In this document: one piece after another, positions 26,049 through 35,609 of the stretch
Position numbering within the stretch: the stretch's first letter is position 1
How the letters are laid out: each line of letters begins with the position of its first letter
From: Planococcus sp. PAMC 21323
Lineage (GTDB): Bacteria; Bacillota; Bacilli; Bacillales_A; Planococcaceae
Assembly (NCBI RefSeq): GCF_000785555.1
Contig: NZ_CP009129.1
Location: forward strand, 1,364,001 to 1,428,000
DNA: 64,000 nt
Reading direction: 5' to 3'
Position numbers and translations under genes: made by a program
Notes under the pieces: model-generated
Databases searched by the model: none
What the model was told of the DNA's origin: nothing
The model's input: only the letters and a program-made list of their open reading frames with translations

Positions 26049-26281
26049 TATTTCTGGAATCTTTTTGATACTGTACCTTTTTTGCGATCTCGATTCAATA
26101 GAAAGCCTGCAAAAAATCCAATGCCAAGAACGACAAAAATAGTACCAAGCGTAAACTGAAGCCAGAGAGCCGGATAAGGCTCTAACAATTTATTGAATAA
26201 AGTGTCACGCATCAACTTAATGCCATACGCCGCCATGATTCCAGGAATCAACAAAATGATAAATGCCACTAGACGACCCAT
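26048..26281 (-). CDS. yqzF: DUF2627 membrane protein (YqzF)
   Basis: A 77-residue protein starting MGRLVAFIILLIPG, with two membrane helices (about 4-20 and 40-62) and a basic C-terminus. An upstream in-frame ATG would add 17 residues, but AAGGA sits 9 bases before the internal ATG at 26281 and the short form matches the family. Function unknown. Its place next to bkdR is the same as in B. subtilis. Confidence 0.85.
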   Translation of the reverse strand: MGRLVAFIILLIPGIMAAYGIKLMRDTLFNKLLEPYPALWLQFTLGTIFVVLGIGFFAGFLLNRDRKKGTVSKRFQK

Positions 26282-26364
26282 ATTTACACATCCTTCATCT
26301 ACTATTGTTTCCAATTCGGTTAAAGTTGTCAAGAAAACCTTCCTGAGTTACGCTTAAAACAATG

Positions 26365-26380
26365 ATGCAATTAGTTGCAT
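26365..26380. promoter_or_regulatory. BkdR-type operator candidate upstream of bkdR
   Basis: ATGCAATTAGTTGCAT, a near-perfect 16-bp palindrome 26 bases before the bkdR start. The same pattern recurs twice just after bkdR, suggesting autoregulation. Confidence 0.55.
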
Positions 26381-26406
26381 AACCGCAGGAAAGAGGATGA
26401 AATAAT

Positions 26407-28452
26407 ATGCAAAACGTATTAATTGTCGGGGGTGGAGTTGGCGGGTCCGCCATTTTAAATACACTCTTGGAATCAGATTATTTACATGTGCGTGGTGTAG
26501 TTGATTTAACACTTGAAGCACCTGCGATAGTCTCTGCAAAATCTAATGGTATTTCTGTCGCAACCAACTACAAAGAATTTGACGAAAAAGATATTGATAT
26601 TGTATTTAATGTTACAGGAAGTGCATTTCTCTACGAAGAGCTTAAAGAATACTTTCTGGATAAAACCGTGATTATTCCTGGTAGCCTTGCCAATGTATTG
26701 GTTAGACTTTTAGAAGAAAAAGAACATTTCATTAGTCGACTTAGCGAGGAAAGTCATCGAGAAAAAATAATCTTTAACTCAATTGAAGAAGGTATGATTG
26801 GCATTGATAAAACAAGTCATATTACGTTTATCAATAAAAGTGCAGCTAGAATGCTTGAAGTTGCAGTAGAAGAAACAATTGGTAAGCATATCCATGAATT
26901 TATTTCATTAAGTGAGCTGCCAAGAACTTACGAAACAGGACGTATAGAGTTAAATAAAGAACTGCAGCTAAGAAATGGATTAAGAATTGTGACTTCACGT
27001 TTTCCAATGATTGGCGATGGTGGAGTAATTATTGGAGCATTTGCAGTGTTCAAAGATATTACAGAAGTAGTGGCGTTAGCAGAAGAAATCACCGACTTAA
27101 AAGAAGTTCAAACGATGCTAGAAGCCATTATACAATCGAGTGATGATGCCATTTCGGTAGTAGATGAAAAAGGGAATGGATTACTGGTCAATCCGGCTTA
27201 TACCCGAATTACAGGATTGCAAATGAAAGATGTAATTGGCCATCCCGCTTCAGCTGATATTTCTGAAGGGGAAAGTATGCACTTGAAAGCATTGCAAACT
27301 CGAAAACCGGTTCGAGGCGTCAACTTAAAAGTCGGACCCGCAAACCGTGAAGTTATTGTAAATGTGGCACCGATTATTGTCGACAACAAGTTAAAAGGGA
27401 GCGTCGGGGTAATTCATGATACAACAGAAATTAGAACGTTAATGAAAGAGTTAGACCGAGCGCGAAGCATTATTCGGACATTAGAATCCAAATATACGTT
27501 TGATGACATTATCGGTTTATCGTCAGAAATGCAATTGTCATTGCAACAAGCAAAACTGGCAGCGCAAACTTTGGTAACCGTTTTACTACGCGGTGAATCA
27601 GGAACGGGAAAAGAATTATTTGCCCATGCCATTCATAGCGCAAGTGAACGGAAATACAATAAGTTTGTGCGAGTCAACTGCGCTGCGCTTTCTGAAGAGT
27701 TGTTGGATCATGAACTTTTTGGCTATGAGGAAGGAACAATTCTAGGTAGTAGAATCGGTGAAAAACGTGGTTTATTTGAAGAAGCAAATAATGGCAGTAT
27801 TTTTCTAGATGAGATTGGTGAATTGTCACCCATGCTTCAAAGTAAATTATTGCGTGTATTGCAAGAACATGAAACATTACGTATCGGTGGCAGTAAACCG
27901 ATTCCTGTTAACGTGCGAGTTATCGCGTCAACAAATGCTAATATGGAAAAAGCGTTGCTCGAGGGTAAGTTCCGTGAAGATCTATATTATCGTTTAAATC
28001 GGATGCCGATTTTAATTCCTCCTTTGCGTAATCGGAAACAAGATATTCCGAGGATCACAGAGCGCTTGTTGTTAAAGCTAAATCAAGAATATGGTCGCAG
28101 TGTCGAATCGATATCGGACAAAGCGCTACAATATTTACGTGTTTACGACTGGCCAGGAAATGTTAGAGAGCTTGAAAATGTTCTGAGTCGTTCGATGATC
28201 TTTATGCAAATGAATGATCGAGTCTTAACAGAAGAGCATATTCCACTGAATATGCTGAGAGTTCCTGAAGCGAAAAATGAAGTGCTCATCCAATCTTCGA
28301 TGCCTTTGCAAGAGCAATTGGATACGGTAGAGCGCGGGATACTGCATCATGCACTCAAACAAGCGGGAGGCAATAAATCGAAAACAGCAAAGCAATTAGA
28401 AATTTCATTAAGAACTTTATATTATAAATTAGAAAAATACGGATTAATGTGA
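26407..28452 (+). CDS. bkdR: Enhancer-binding-type regulator BkdR with degenerate GAFTGA loop
   Basis: A 681-residue regulator. N-terminal nucleotide-binding-like segment VLIVGGGVGGSAILNTLLE, two PAS domains (about 120-220 and 235-345), an AAA+ domain with Walker A GESGTGKE at 396-403 and Walker B DEIGE at 468-472, and a Fis-type helix-turn-helix at about 640-680. In B. subtilis, BkdR with sigma-54 activates the bkd operon. Here the loop that contacts sigma-54, normally GAFTGA, reads GTILGS (443-448), losing the critical Phe and Thr. ATPase motifs are intact. It may act without sigma-54. ATG 26407 is preceded by a GCAGGAAAGAGGATG site. Confidence 0.92.
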   Translation: MQNVLIVGGGVGGSAILNTLLESDYLHVRGVVDLTLEAPAIVSAKSNGISVATNYKEFDEKDIDIVFNVTGSAFLYEELKEYFLDKTVIIPGSLANVLVRLLEEKEHFISRLSEESHREKIIFNSIEEGMIGIDKTSHITFINKSAARMLEVAVEETIGKHIHEFISLSELPRTYETGRIELNKELQLRNGLRIVTSRFPMIGDGGVIIGAFAVFKDITEVVALAEEITDLKEVQTMLEAIIQSSDDAISVVDEKGNGLLVNPAYTRITGLQMKDVIGHPASADISEGESMHLKALQTRKPVRGVNLKVGPANREVIVNVAPIIVDNKLKGSVGVIHDTTEIRTLMKELDRARSIIRTLESKYTFDDIIGLSSEMQLSLQQAKLAAQTLVTVLLRGESGTGKELFAHAIHSASERKYNKFVRVNCAALSEELLDHELFGYEEGTILGSRIGEKRGLFEEANNGSIFLDEIGELSPMLQSKLLRVLQEHETLRIGGSKPIPVNVRVIASTNANMEKALLEGKFREDLYYRLNRMPILIPPLRNRKQDIPRITERLLLKLNQEYGRSVESISDKALQYLRVYDWPGNVRELENVLSRSMIFMQMNDRVLTEEHIPLNMLRVPEAKNEVLIQSSMPLQEQLDTVERGILHHALKQAGGNKSKTAKQLEISLRTLYYKLEKYGLM

Positions 28453-28456
28453 TGTT

Positions 28457-28492
28457 TTGCAATAAGTTGCATGGTTTTGCAATAAATTGCAA
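28457..28492. promoter_or_regulatory. Two tandem BkdR-type operator candidates upstream of ptb
   Basis: TTGCAATAAGTTGCAT (28457-28472) and TTGCAATAAATTGCAA (28477-28492), spaced 20 bp start to start (two helical turns). With 26365-26380 they give a consensus WTGCAATNARTTGCAW. Confidence 0.6.
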
Positions 28493-28514
28493 TATTTCAT
28501 AGTCTAAAATGAAA

Positions 28515-28529
28515 ATAAAACGCTTTCAT
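28515..28529 (-). promoter_or_regulatory. Candidate CcpA cre site upstream of ptb
   Basis: On the minus strand ATGAAAGCGTTTTAT matches the cre consensus WTGNAANCGNWNNCW with one mismatch. It lies 56 bases before ptb, where CcpA binding would repress the operon. Confidence 0.55.
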
Positions 28530-28584
28530 CCCTTATATATGGCGTTTCGTTCTGTTTTAATTAAGAAGAATGAGGTGAGCAACA

Positions 28585-29493
28585 ATGGCCACATTAAAAC
28601 AGTTAATTGAAAATATTCCGAGCGAAACAAAACATACTGTCGCAGTTGCAGCTGCAGCTGATTTGTTTGTACTTGAAGCAATTAGCATGGCTGTTGAACG
28701 GAAAATGGCGTATTTTCGGTTGTATGACGATGGTTCTGCAATGATCGAAATGCTGCGAAAACATTTTCCGGAAATGTTAGATCATCCAGATATTGAGCTC
28801 TGTCACGCTAGCAGTCAAGAATCTGCTGCTGTAGCAGCCGTGAAATCCGTATTCAATAAAGAATCAGATATCTTGATGAAAGGGCAACTCGCAACCGCTG
28901 TGCTACTAAAAGCCGTATTAAATAAAGATTACGGATTGCGGACAGGTATGATTATGTCGCAGGTAGCAGCATTCGAAGTAACTGGGTTTGATCGACTTAT
29001 TTTCGTCACAGACGCTGGGATGAATATTAATCCTAACTTGTCTCAAAAAGTTCAAATTATCGAAAATGCTGTTAAAATTGCACGTTCAATCGGCATTGAT
29101 AAACCGATTGTCGCACCTTTAGCAGGTGTAGAAGTGATTAATCCAAACATGCAAGCAACGCTTGACGCTGCAGCACTGACCACAATGAATCAACGAGGAC
29201 AAATCAAAAATTGTATAGTTGATGGGCCATATGCTCTCGACAATGCAATTTCCATTGCGGCAGCCAAAAACAAACGAATAACAGGAGATAATGCCGGTAA
29301 AGCCGACATCCTGCTCGTTCCATCTATTGAATCAGGTAATATTTTGTACAAATCATTGGTCTTTTTTGCAAATGCCAAAGTAGGCAGTATTGTGACAGGT
29401 GCGAAAGCGCCAATCGTCTTGTCGTCTCGAGCTGACAGTGCAGAAAGTAAATTATATTCACTGGCTTTGGCCATTTATTCATCACTAAATTAG
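28585..29493 (+). CDS. ptb: Phosphate butyryltransferase / branched-chain acyl transferase
   Basis: A 302-residue phosphotransacylase converting (branched) acyl-CoA and phosphate to acyl phosphate. Family stretches DILMKGQLATAVLLKAVLNKDYGLRTG, FVTDAGMNINPNLSQKVQI and the C-terminal SIVTGAKAPIVLSSRADS are clear. ATG 28585 behind AATGAGGTG. First structural gene of the bkd operon, paired with buk for ATP formation. Confidence 0.93.
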   Translation: MATLKQLIENIPSETKHTVAVAAAADLFVLEAISMAVERKMAYFRLYDDGSAMIEMLRKHFPEMLDHPDIELCHASSQESAAVAAVKSVFNKESDILMKGQLATAVLLKAVLNKDYGLRTGMIMSQVAAFEVTGFDRLIFVTDAGMNINPNLSQKVQIIENAVKIARSIGIDKPIVAPLAGVEVINPNMQATLDAAALTTMNQRGQIKNCIVDGPYALDNAISIAAAKNKRITGDNAGKADILLVPSIESGNILYKSLVFFANAKVGSIVTGAKAPIVLSSRADSAESKLYSLALAIYSSLN

Positions 29494-29518
29494 GAACTAT
29501 CATTAGGGGGAATTAACA

Positions 29519-30613
29519 ATGGAAATTTTCAAAAAAATGGAAGAACATGACTACGAACAATTAGTATTTTGCCAAGATAAAAGTTCAGGACTAAAAGCGA
29601 TTATTTGTATCCATGACACTACCTTAGGGCCAGCACTTGGCGGGACGCGTATGTGGAATTATGCAACAGAAGAAGAAGCAATTGAAGATGCAATTCGTTT
29701 AGGCCGCGGAATGACTTATAAAAATGCTGCAGCTGGTCTTAACTTAGGTGGCGGTAAAACAGTTATTATCGGAGATCCACTAAAAGATAAAAACGAAGAA
29801 ATGTTCCGTGCGTTTGGTCGTTTTATCCAAGGATTAAACGGTCGTTACATAACTGCTGAAGATGTTGGAACAACAGTTGCTGATATGGACCTTATCCACG
29901 AAGAAACGGATTACGTTACAGGTATCTCACCAGCATTTGGCTCTTCAGGTAATCCATCACCAGTAACTGCTTATGGCGCTTATATTGGTATGAAAGCCGC
30001 TGCTTTAGAAGCATTTGGCGATGATTCATTAGTAGGCAAAACTGTAGCAGTACAAGGCGTTGGGAACGTTGCTTACCCGCTTTGCGAATATCTTCATAAA
30101 GAAGGCGCAAAACTAATCGTTACAGATATTAATGAAGAAGCTGTAAACCGTGCAGTAAAAGCATTTGGCGCAACTGCTGTAGCACCAAATGATATTTATT
30201 CACAAGAAGCTGATATTTTCGCACCATGTGCAATGGGCGCTATCATTAATGACGACACAATTCCTCAACTGAAAGTTAAAGTTGTTGCAGGATCTGCTAA
30301 CAACCAATTAAAAGAACAGCGTCATGGTGATGAATTAGAAGCTCGTGGAATTGTTTATGCACCTGACTTTGTTATTAACTCAGGCGGTGTTATCAACGTA
30401 GCTGATGAATTATACGGATACAATAACGAACGTGCGATGAAACGCGTTGAAACAATTTATGACAGCATTACAAAAATCTTTGCTATCGCTAAGCGCGATA
30501 ATATCCCAAGCTACATCGCAGCAGATCGTATGGCTGAAGAGCGCATCGAACGCGTACGCAAATCAAGATCTCAATTTTTGAGAAATGAACATAATATTTT
30601 AAGCAGAAGATAA
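29519..30613 (+). CDS. bcd: Branched-chain amino acid (leucine) dehydrogenase
   Basis: A 364-residue NAD-dependent deaminase of leucine, valine and isoleucine. N-terminal domain with [11 protein letters not shown] and the catalytic [15 protein letters not shown] (lysine near 80), then the Rossmann motif [17 protein letters not shown] near 180. C-terminal [18 protein letters not shown] 29519 behind AGGGGG. It supplies 2-oxoacids to the Bkd complex. An internal terminator-like hairpin follows before buk. Confidence 0.95.
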   Translation: MEIFKKMEEHDYEQLVFCQDKSSGLKAIICIHDTTLGPALGGTRMWNYATEEEAIEDAIRLGRGMTYKNAAAGLNLGGGKTVIIGDPLKDKNEEMFRAFGRFIQGLNGRYITAEDVGTTVADMDLIHEETDYVTGISPAFGSSGNPSPVTAYGAYIGMKAAALEAFGDDSLVGKTVAVQGVGNVAYPLCEYLHKEGAKLIVTDINEEAVNRAVKAFGATAVAPNDIYSQEADIFAPCAMGAIINDDTIPQLKVKVVAGSANNQLKEQRHGDELEARGIVYAPDFVINSGGVINVADELYGYNNERAMKRVETIYDSITKIFAIAKRDNIPSYIAADRMAEERIERVRKSRSQFLRNEHNILSRR

Positions 30614-30679
30614 AAAGACCAATTCGCGCGTACGGAACCCTTTTCTGTGCCGCTTAAGCCGTACTCGGCGTGGCCTCCG

Positions 30680-30716
30680 CAAGAAGTCAGGCAAAGTACG
30701 CCTGGCTTCTTGTTTT
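30680..30716 (+). terminator. Hairpin/attenuator between bcd and buk
   Basis: 13-bp stem CAAGAAGTCAGGC / GCCTGGCTTCTTG (30680-30692 and 30700-30712, one G-U) followed by TTTT. It stands inside the operon and may reduce downstream expression. The preceding 30614-30679 is GC-rich with no ORF. Confidence 0.65.
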
Positions 30717-30779
30717 GTCTAGTCGGTATGCAGGGTTTTATTACAACCTCAATTAATGAAGCGAAATGGAGGAAACGAT

Positions 30780-31862
30780 GTGCAAAGACAATCTAATCGT
30801 ATCCTAGTCATTAATCCGGCCTCCACTTCGACTAAAATTGGCGTTTTTGATAACGATATATTGATTATGGAAAAAACCATACTACATGCTTCGAATGAAT
30901 TAAGTGCATTTTCGAGTATCGCGGATCAGCATTTATTTAGAAAAAACACCATTTTAGAATCTTTAGACAAAGAAGGAATGAACATTTCTAATTTGGCTGC
31001 AGTTTGCGGTAGAGGGGGCTTATTACGCCCGATTGAAGGTGGAACTTACGAAGTTAATGCTGACATGATTGAAGATTTACGAACAGGCTATTCTGGACAG
31101 CATGCTTCTAACTTAGGGGGCATTATTGCGCATGATATTGCAGACGCTTTGAATATCCCTGCTTTTATTGTAGACCCAGTTGTAGTGGATGAATTAAGTT
31201 CCACAGCACGTATATCAGGGTTTACATCTATTGAACGAAAATCTATTTTCCATGCACTCAATCAAAAAGCAGTAGCACGTCATTACGCCAAAAAAATCGG
31301 CCGATCATATGAAGAAGTAAACTTAATTGTTGCTCATATGGGGACTGGTGTCACTGTTGGTGTACACCAAAAAGGACGCGTTATCGATGTTAACAATGGT
31401 TTACATGGTGATGGTCCATTTAGTCTTGAGCGAGCTGGTACTGTACCTGCGGGCGATTTAGTTGAATTATGTTTTTCCGGTCAATATAACCGTCAGGAAA
31501 TTTTGAGAAAACTAGTTAGGAATAGTGGGCTAGTTGCATATCTTGAAACAAAAGATGTCGTAAAAGTGGAAAAACAGATTTTAGCAGGAGACACAAAAGC
31601 GAAATTAATATATTATGCAATGGCTTATCAAATCGCTAAAGAAATTGGAGCTGCTAGTGCTGTTTTGAAAGGTCAAGTAGATGCCATTATTTTGACAGGC
31701 GGTTTGGCTCATGGAAGTAGCTTTGTAGAAGCAATATCGGAGCGGGTTAACTGGATTGCTGACATTGAAATTCGGCCAGGAGAAAATGAACTTCAAGCAT
31801 TAGCAGAAGGTGCAACTAGAGTGTTAAACGGTGAAGAACGAGTAAAAACTTATTCGTTTTAA
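30780..31862 (+). CDS. buk: Butyrate kinase
   Basis: A 360-residue acetokinase-family enzyme making ATP from acyl phosphate. [16 protein letters not shown] at the N-terminus is the phosphate-binding motif; [32 protein letters not shown] near residues 190-222 and ILTGGLAHG near 305 complete the ASKHA fold. The GTG at 30780 has GGAGG 7 bases upstream and is preferred over an in-frame ATG at 30756 that lies ahead of that site. Confidence 0.93.
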   Translation: MQRQSNRILVINPASTSTKIGVFDNDILIMEKTILHASNELSAFSSIADQHLFRKNTILESLDKEGMNISNLAAVCGRGGLLRPIEGGTYEVNADMIEDLRTGYSGQHASNLGGIIAHDIADALNIPAFIVDPVVVDELSSTARISGFTSIERKSIFHALNQKAVARHYAKKIGRSYEEVNLIVAHMGTGVTVGVHQKGRVIDVNNGLHGDGPFSLERAGTVPAGDLVELCFSGQYNRQEILRKLVRNSGLVAYLETKDVVKVEKQILAGDTKAKLIYYAMAYQIAKEIGAASAVLKGQVDAIILTGGLAHGSSFVEAISERVNWIADIEIRPGENELQALAEGATRVLNGEERVKTYSF

Positions 31863-31892
31863 GCTTTGAATTGTATAAAGGAGGAAAAATCT

Positions 31893-33320
31893 ATGGCTCA
31901 AAATTATGATGTTGTTATTTTAGGTGGCGGAACAGGCGGTTATGTGGCAGCGATTCGCTCAGCACAACTTGGTTTGAAAACGGCAATAGTGGAAAAAAAT
32001 GAGCTTGGTGGTACGTGCTTACACAGAGGCTGTATTCCAAGTAAAGCATTGCTTCGTAGCGCTGAAGTATACTCAACAACAAAAAATCACGCAGCTGATT
32101 TTGGTGTTCAAACTGGTGACGTCACATTAGATTTTTCACGTGTCCAACAGCGCAAACAAGGAATTGTCGATCAATTGCATGCAGGTGTGCAAGGGTTGAT
32201 GAAAAAAGGCAAAATTGATGTGTACGAAGGTATTGGAAGAATTCTTGGACCATCCATTTTCTCTCCTAACGCTGGAACCATTTCAGTAGAAATGAAGAAT
32301 GGCGAAGAAAACGAAATGTTGATTCCAAGTAACGTAATTATTGCTACAGGATCGCGCCCGCGCACATTGCCAGGCTTAACTATTGACGGCGAATTTGTCA
32401 TGACTTCTGATGAAGCCTTGAAAATGGAAACTTTGCCACAATCTATCTTGATTGTTGGTGGAGGAGTTATCGGTATCGAATGGGCATCAATGCTTAACGA
32501 TTTCGGAGTTGACGTTACTGTAATTGAATATGCAGACCGCATTATTCCGACTGAAGACAAAGACATTTCTAAAGAAATGTTGAAACTTTTAAAGAAAAAA
32601 GGCATTAAATTTGCGACAAGTGCTAAAGTTATGGCAGATACATTAGAAACAGGCGAAAACGGCGTGACAATTCAAGCAGAAATCAATGGCAAAAACGAGA
32701 GTTTTTCTGCCGAGAAAATGCTAGTTTCTGTTGGACGTCAAGCAAATGTTGAAAATATTGGTATTGAAAACACAGACATTATTGTTGAGAAAGGCTTTAT
32801 TCAAGTGAAAAAATCTTTCCAGACAAAAGAATCTCATATTTACGCAATTGGCGATGTGATTGGTGGTCTTCAATTAGCACATGTTGCTTCACACGAAGGC
32901 ATCACGGCTATCGAACATATTAAAGGCAATAATCCACATGCTATCGATTATGATTTAGTATCACGCTGTATTTATTCGAATCCAGAAGCAGCGAGTGTTG
33001 GGATTACAGAAGAGCAGGCAAAAGAAAAAGGACACGATGTTAAAGTTGGTAAATTTTCTTTTAAAGCGATCGGTAAAGCATTAGTTTATGGTGAATCAGA
33101 CGGTTTCGTTAAAATCATCGCAGATAAAGAAACAAACGATATACTTGGCGTGCATATGATTGGTCCACACGTAACAGATATGATTTCAGAAGCTGGCCTT
33201 GCGATGGTACTAGATGCAACACCATGGGAAATCGCTGAAACAATTCATCCGCACCCAACACTTTCAGAAGTAATGGGCGAAGCGGCATTGGCAGTTGACG
33301 GAAAAGCAATCCACAGTTAA
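31893..33320 (+). CDS. lpdV: Dihydrolipoyl dehydrogenase of the branched-chain complex (E3)
   Basis: A 475-residue flavoprotein re-oxidising the dihydrolipoyl group of BkdB. FAD motif VVILGGGTGGYVAAIRSAQLG at the N-terminus, redox disulphide GGTCLHRGCIPSK, NAD motif ILIVGGGVIGIEWASM, and the C-terminal HPHPTLSE histidine loop. ATG 31893 behind AAAGGAGG, preferred over an upstream in-frame TTG at 31866. Confidence 0.95.
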   Translation: MAQNYDVVILGGGTGGYVAAIRSAQLGLKTAIVEKNELGGTCLHRGCIPSKALLRSAEVYSTTKNHAADFGVQTGDVTLDFSRVQQRKQGIVDQLHAGVQGLMKKGKIDVYEGIGRILGPSIFSPNAGTISVEMKNGEENEMLIPSNVIIATGSRPRTLPGLTIDGEFVMTSDEALKMETLPQSILIVGGGVIGIEWASMLNDFGVDVTVIEYADRIIPTEDKDISKEMLKLLKKKGIKFATSAKVMADTLETGENGVTIQAEINGKNESFSAEKMLVSVGRQANVENIGIENTDIIVEKGFIQVKKSFQTKESHIYAIGDVIGGLQLAHVASHEGITAIEHIKGNNPHAIDYDLVSRCIYSNPEAASVGITEEQAKEKGHDVKVGKFSFKAIGKALVYGESDGFVKIIADKETNDILGVHMIGPHVTDMISEAGLAMVLDATPWEIAETIHPHPTLSEVMGEAALAVDGKAIHS

Positions 33321-33333
33321 AGGAGGAAATATA

Positions 33334-34338
33334 ATGGCTACGAAACACGAAGAAGTTGGTTTAACAAATGAAGATGTTTTAAAAATGTATGAAACGATGC
33401 TAATGGCACGTCGCGTTGATGAACGCATGTGGTTATTAAACCGTGCAGGTAAAATTCCTTTCGTAATTTCTTGTCAAGGCCAAGAAGCGGCACAAGTTGG
33501 CGCGGCTTACGCACTTGATAACTCGAAAGATTATATCGCCCCTTACTACCGAGATATCGGTGTAGTTCTTCATTTTGGCATGACGCCAAAAGAATTGATG
33601 TTATCGGCTTTTGCTAAAGCAGAAGACCCGAACTCAGGTGGACGTCAAATGCCTGGTCATTTTGGTCAGAAAAGTAACCGCATTATTACAGGATCTTCAC
33701 CTGTGACAACTCAATTGCCCCACGCAGTTGGCGTTGCATTAGCAGGGAAAATGAAGAAAAAAGATTTCATCACATTTACAACACTAGGTGAAGGTTCTTC
33801 TAACCAAGGTGACTTTCATGAAGGTATGAACTTTGCTGGTGTACATAAATTACCAGTTATTATTATGGTTGAAAACAATAAATACGCAATTTCGGTACCG
33901 GTTGAACGTCAACTAGCTTGTAAAAACGTTTCTGACCGTGCAATCGGTTATGGTATGCCAGGTGTAACAATCGATGGTAACGATCCAATTGAGGTATACA
34001 AGCACGTTAAAGAAGCAGCTGATCGTGCGCGTCGTGGCGAAGGTCCAAGTTTAATCGAAACCGTTTCTGAACGTATGACAGCTCACTCTTCTGATGATGA
34101 CCACCGTCAATACCGTTCGGCAGATGAATTGGCAGCACAAAAATCAACAGATCCAATTTTGACATTTGGTGCTTATTTAAAAGAGAGCGGCATTATGAAT
34201 GATGAATTGGAAAAAGAGATTAATGATCGCATTATGGTAATTGTTAACGAAGCAACTGACTATGCAGAAGAAGCACCATATGCAGAGCCGGAGCATGCGA
34301 TGAAATATGTCTATGCCGAAGAAGGAGGAGACGAATAA
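33334..34338 (+). CDS. bkdAA: Branched-chain 2-oxoacid dehydrogenase E1 alpha
   Basis: A 334-residue ThDP-binding subunit. Central ThDP motif GEGSSNQGDFHEGMNFAGVHKLPVIIMVENNKYAIS near residues 150-185 (GEG in place of the usual GDG opening), preceded by PGHFGQKSNRIITGSSPVTTQLPHAVG. ATG 33334 behind AAAGGAGG; the in-frame start at 33295 lies within lpdV and is rejected. Overlaps bkdAB by one base. Confidence 0.95.
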   Translation: MATKHEEVGLTNEDVLKMYETMLMARRVDERMWLLNRAGKIPFVISCQGQEAAQVGAAYALDNSKDYIAPYYRDIGVVLHFGMTPKELMLSAFAKAEDPNSGGRQMPGHFGQKSNRIITGSSPVTTQLPHAVGVALAGKMKKKDFITFTTLGEGSSNQGDFHEGMNFAGVHKLPVIIMVENNKYAISVPVERQLACKNVSDRAIGYGMPGVTIDGNDPIEVYKHVKEAADRARRGEGPSLIETVSERMTAHSSDDDHRQYRSADELAAQKSTDPILTFGAYLKESGIMNDELEKEINDRIMVIVNEATDYAEEAPYAEPEHAMKYVYAEEGGDE

Positions 34339-35321
34339 TGGCTATTATGTCTTATATCGATGCCATCACGCTTGCCATGAAAGAAGAAATGGAACGTGAC
34401 GAAAACGTCTTTGTTCTCGGAGAAGACGTTGGTAAAAAGGGTGGAGTTTTTAAAGCAACTCAAGGTCTGTACGATCAATTCGGAGAAGACCGCGTATTAG
34501 ATACACCGCTTGCGGAATCAGCAATCGCCGGTGTTGGAATTGGCGCAGCAATGTACGGTTTACGTCCAATTGCAGAAATGCAATTTGCGGATTTTATTAT
34601 GCCTGCAGTTAACCAAATTATTTCAGAGGCTTCACGTATTCGTTACCGTTCAAATAATGATTGGAGCTGTCCAATCGTTTTCCGCGCACCATTTGGCGGC
34701 GGAGTTCACGGAGCACTTTATCATTCTCAGTCGGTAGAAGCGATTTTTGCGAACCAACCTGGATTGAAAATCGTGATTCCGTCTACTCCGTACGATGCAA
34801 AAGGTCTTTTGAAAGCGGCAATTCGCGATGATGATCCTGTCATGTTCTTTGAACATAAACGCGCATATCGCTTGATTAAAGGTGAGGTGCCAGAAGAAGA
34901 TTACACAATTGAAATTGGTAAAGCAGATGTTAAACGCGAAGGTGATGACATTACTGTTATCACTTACGGTTTAGCAGTTCACTTTGCACTTCAAGCAGCA
35001 GAACGTTTAGCAGAAGATGGAATTTCTGCACATATTCTAGATTTGCGCACAATTTATCCATTGGATAAAGAAGGCATTATTGAAGCTGCGAAGAAAACAG
35101 GTAAAGTTCTTTTAGTTACAGAAGATAATAAAGAAGGAAGCATTATCGGAGAAGTAGCAGCGATTATCGCTGAAAACTGCTTATTCGATTTAGATGCCCC
35201 AATTAAACGTCTGGCAGGACCAGATATTCCAGCAATGGCATATGCACCAACGATGGAGAAATTCTTCATGATCAACCCAGACAAAGTAGAAAAAGCAATG
35301 AGAGAACTAGCAGAGTTTTAA
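34338..35321 (+). CDS. bkdAB: Branched-chain 2-oxoacid dehydrogenase E1 beta
   Basis: A 327-residue partner of BkdAA forming the alpha2beta2 decarboxylase. VFVLGEDVGKKGGVFKATQGL, DTPLAESAIAGVGIGAAMYGLRPIAEMQFADF and the C-terminal transketolase domain (DLRTIYPLD) are typical. ATG 34338 shares one base with the bkdAA stop. Followed by two tandem palindromic repeats before bkdB. Confidence 0.95.
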   Translation: MAIMSYIDAITLAMKEEMERDENVFVLGEDVGKKGGVFKATQGLYDQFGEDRVLDTPLAESAIAGVGIGAAMYGLRPIAEMQFADFIMPAVNQIISEASRIRYRSNNDWSCPIVFRAPFGGGVHGALYHSQSVEAIFANQPGLKIVIPSTPYDAKGLLKAAIRDDDPVMFFEHKRAYRLIKGEVPEEDYTIEIGKADVKREGDDITVITYGLAVHFALQAAERLAEDGISAHILDLRTIYPLDKEGIIEAAKKTGKVLLVTEDNKEGSIIGEVAAIIAENCLFDLDAPIKRLAGPDIPAMAYAPTMEKFFMINPDKVEKAMRELAEF

Positions 35322-35323
35322 AA

Positions 35324-35445
35324 CGAAAAGTTGAACCGGCCGCACAGCTCCGACAGGCATAAGGCGCTTTGGCGAAGCGGCGTCTTTTTAGCCGCATAGC
35401 CAAAGTGACTTATGACCCGAGGAGTTGGCCGGTGAAACTAGACAA
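35324..35445 (-). repeat. Intergenic palindromic repeat, tandem unit 1
   Basis: About 122 bases with GGCATAAG, GCGAAGCGGCGTC, TAGCCGC and ACTTATGACCC blocks, matching the reverse complement of 9961-10083. Able to fold into one long hairpin. Located inside the bkd operon. Confidence 0.8.
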
Positions 35446-35566
35446 ACGAAAAGTGTAAGCGCCCATGTAGATTCGACGGGCATAAGACACACTGGCGAAG
35501 CGGCGTTTTTTGCCGCACAGTCAGAGTGGCTTATGACCCTAGAATCTGGGAGCTGAAGGCTAGAAA
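35446..35566 (-). repeat. Intergenic palindromic repeat, tandem unit 2
   Basis: Second unit 122 bases downstream of the first, with GACGGGCATAAG, GCGAAGCGGCGTTTTTT, GCCGCACAG and GGCTTATGACCC. Same family and orientation as unit 1; the two differ enough to be an old duplication or separate insertions. Confidence 0.8.
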
Positions 35567-35609
35567 TAATAAAAACTAAAGCGAACGATTAAGTAAAGGA
35601 GGAAATCCC

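Noticed and set aside
28538-28558. -24/-12 sigma-54 promoter before ptb
   Set aside because: TGGCGT is present but no TTGC at the required spacing; GG-N10-GC is not satisfied.
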